DNA from: CAZBGL01 sp964491375 | GTDB lineage: Bacteria; Desulfobacterota; Deferrisomatia; Deferrisomatales; Deferrisomataceae | Assembly: GCA_964491375.1 (NCBI GenBank) | Contig: CAZBGL010000284.1 | Location: forward strand, 1-12,776 | Reading direction: 5' to 3' | Length of the DNA stretch: 12,776 bases | Shown: in pieces, positions 12,068 through 12,776 of the stretch | Position numbering within the stretch: position 1 is the first letter of the stretch | Layout: every line of letters starts with the position of its first letter | The notes under the pieces: generated by a model | What the model saw: the letters and a program-made list of their open reading frames with translations, nothing else | Told to the model about the DNA's origin: nothing | Database searches by the model: none | Made by a program: the position numbers and the translations under genes

Positions 12068-12495
12068 CCAAGATCCGCAGGAAGATGAAGGACCGCAAGG
12101 GCTTCACGCTGATCGAGCTCATGATCGTGGTGGCGATCCTGGGCATCTTGGCCGCGGTGGCGATCCCCCAGTATCTGAACTACATCGCTCGGTCCAAGGA
12201 GAACACGGCCAAGGCCAACTACGACACGGCCGTGGCCCTGGTGAAGAGCGAGTTCGCCAAGGCGGCCGCGGGTGAGGACGCGGACACCGACGTGGTGGGC
12301 ACCCTGAACGCCGGCGACAAGAAGAACCCGTTCAACGCGAGCCAGGACGCCTTTACCTCGGGCACCGACCCGGCGAAGGGCCAGGTGGCCATCAGCAACA
12401 CGAACCTGAAGGCCCTGTACGACGGCGGGACCAACGCGGTGGTTTGCGGCAACTGGAACGGTACGAAGGCCAGCACCACCATCGTGCCCGAGTGA
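12061..12495 (+). CDS. pilA: Type IVa major pilin precursor
   Basis: A 144-residue prepilin, the extracellular pilus subunit exported and assembled by the type IV pilus machine. The positively charged leader ends at G14. PilD-type prepilin peptidase would cut G14/F15 and methylate F1; E5 (FTLIE) is present and the hydrophobic helix ends at IPQYLNYIARSKEN. The mature protein is 130 residues, intermediate between short Geobacter pilins (about 61) and ordinary IVa pilins (about 150). It has one cysteine (mature C115), so it cannot form the usual C-terminal disulfide loop alone. Aromatics lie at mature 1, 24, 27, 40, 51, 77, 84, 106 and 118. AGGAGGT at 12047-12053 sits 7 nt before the ATG. An in-frame ATG at residue 9 would give a 6-residue leader like that of the next gene. 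Confidence 0.95.
   Translation: MLTKIRRKMKDRKGFTLIELMIVVAILGILAAVAIPQYLNYIARSKENTAKANYDTAVALVKSEFAKAAAGEDADTDVVGTLNAGDKKNPFNASQDAFTSGTDPAKGQVAISNTNLKALYDGGTNAVVCGNWNGTKASTTIVPE
12100..12215 (+). repeat. Direct repeat, copy 1 (pilin N-terminal coding block)
   Basis: This block recurs at a 480-nt offset at 12580-12695. The longest identical run is 27 nt (12121-12147 against 12601-12627), and differences are mostly silent. It encodes the conserved pilin helix, so selection and duplication both contribute. Confidence 0.8.
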
Positions 12496-12505
12496 TCGGC
12501 GAAGA

Positions 12506-12539
12506 GGGGCCGGGCGGCCGGGCCGCCCGGCCCCCTTTT
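12506..12539 (+). terminator. Strong hairpin with short T tract between the pilin genes
   Basis: GGGGCCGGGCGGC (12506-12518) pairs perfectly with GCCGCCCGGCCCC (12522-12534) around a 3-nt CGG loop, followed by CTTTTG. It begins 11 nt past the pilA stop and ends about 25 nt before the second pilin ATG. The stem is very stable but there are only four T, so it probably ends most transcripts and lets some through, and may also stabilise the pilA mRNA 3' end. Confidence 0.8.
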
Positions 12540-12564
12540 GCGTTCAAGGAAGGGGGAAGTCGCC

Positions 12565-12776
12565 ATGGACCGGTGCAGGGGCTTTACGCTGATCGAGCTG
12601 ATGATCGTGGTGGCGATCCTGGGCATCCTGGCGGCGGTCGCGGTACCCCAGTATCTGAGCTACATCTCGAGGAGCAAGGAGAACGTTCTCCGGAACAACT
12701 TCGTGACGGCCGTAGGGCTGATTCGCAACGAGATCAGCAAGCGCAACGCCGGGGAGTCCAAGTACCTGGACACTCC
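12565..12776 (+). CDS. Second type IV pilin-like protein, partial (C-terminus beyond the right edge)
   Basis: The first 70 codons of a second prepilin. The leader is short (MDRCRG), with cleavage expected at G6/F7; E5 of the mature protein is present. The first 24 mature residues differ from those of the upstream pilin at one position (V for I before PQY), and similarity continues through YISRSKEN and a TAV-LI/V helix, then diverges (RNEISKRNAGESKYLD against KSEFAKAAAGED). A purine-rich AGGAAGGGGGAAG lies about 8 nt before the ATG. It could be a minor or alternative major pilin, or the counterpart of the second subunit found after short pilins in Geobacter-type loci; the missing C-terminus would decide this. 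Expression probably depends on readthrough of the preceding hairpin. Confidence 0.93.
   Translation, partial: MDRCRGFTLIELMIVVAILGILAAVAVPQYLSYISRSKENVLRNNFVTAVGLIRNEISKRNAGESKYLDT
12580..12695 (+). repeat. Direct repeat, copy 2 (pilin N-terminal coding block)
   Basis: Second copy of the 12100-12215 block, inside the second pilin gene. The pair lies in direct orientation and could support recombination between the two pilin genes. Confidence 0.8.

Noticed and set aside
1..12776. CRISPR array, transposon, phage or toxin-antitoxin/defence module
   Set aside because: No regularly spaced repeats, transposase or integrase motifs, terminal inverted repeats or recognisable defence domains were seen on either strand.

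Overview
The window is GC-rich, tightly packed bacterial chromosome. It reads like a metal- or sulfur-respiring deltaproteobacterial-type lineage (Desulfobacterota or Deferrisoma-like, by general resemblance only). The pointers are a sigma-54-type promoter ahead of a type IVa pilin, a membrane protein fusing a c-type heme site to a cytochrome b5-like domain, a DUF2284 cysteine-rich protein and an L-2-amino-thiazoline-4-carboxylate (ATC) hydrolase-family protein. The assignment is an inference; no rRNA or tRNA gene is present to settle it.

Layout, left to right. 1-1448 (minus): xth (exonuclease III) followed by the start of fbp (class 1 fructose-1,6-bisphosphatase), which runs off the left edge. 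1565-2856 (plus): prmA (ribosomal protein L11 methyltransferase) overlapping an ATC-hydrolase-family gene. 2867-4236 (minus): a three-module heme protein translationally coupled to a DUF2284 gene. 4373-6041 (plus): an ECHDC3-like crotonase, a four-helix membrane protein and a secreted retropepsin-like protease, each overlapping the next. 6097-7166 (minus): a divergent PlsC-like acyltransferase downstream of a cold-shock protein, with a hairpin between them. 7363-8559 (minus): a family 2 glycosyltransferase. 8575-9180 (plus): a DnaJ-related co-chaperone. 9222-11573 (minus): a U32 family protein resembling 23S rRNA hydroxylase RlhA. 11574-12060: the only long non-coding stretch. 12061-12776 (plus): two tandem type IV pilin genes, the second cut by the right edge.

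Most of the window is housekeeping (sugar metabolism, DNA repair, ribosome modification, RNA chaperoning, lipid synthesis) in short two- or three-gene units of alternating strand. The most interesting part is the right end. A textbook -24/-12 promoter, an upstream 15-bp dyad, two small overlapping leader reading frames, a first pilin with Geobacter-like aromatic positions, a strong hairpin with a short T tract and then a second pilin together suggest a regulated pilin locus with attenuated expression of the second subunit. Secondary points are the cytochrome c/CopD/cytochrome b5 fusion, a crotonase lacking both catalytic glutamates, and an acyltransferase with altered signature motifs. I found no CRISPR array, insertion sequence, phage gene or recognisable defence system.
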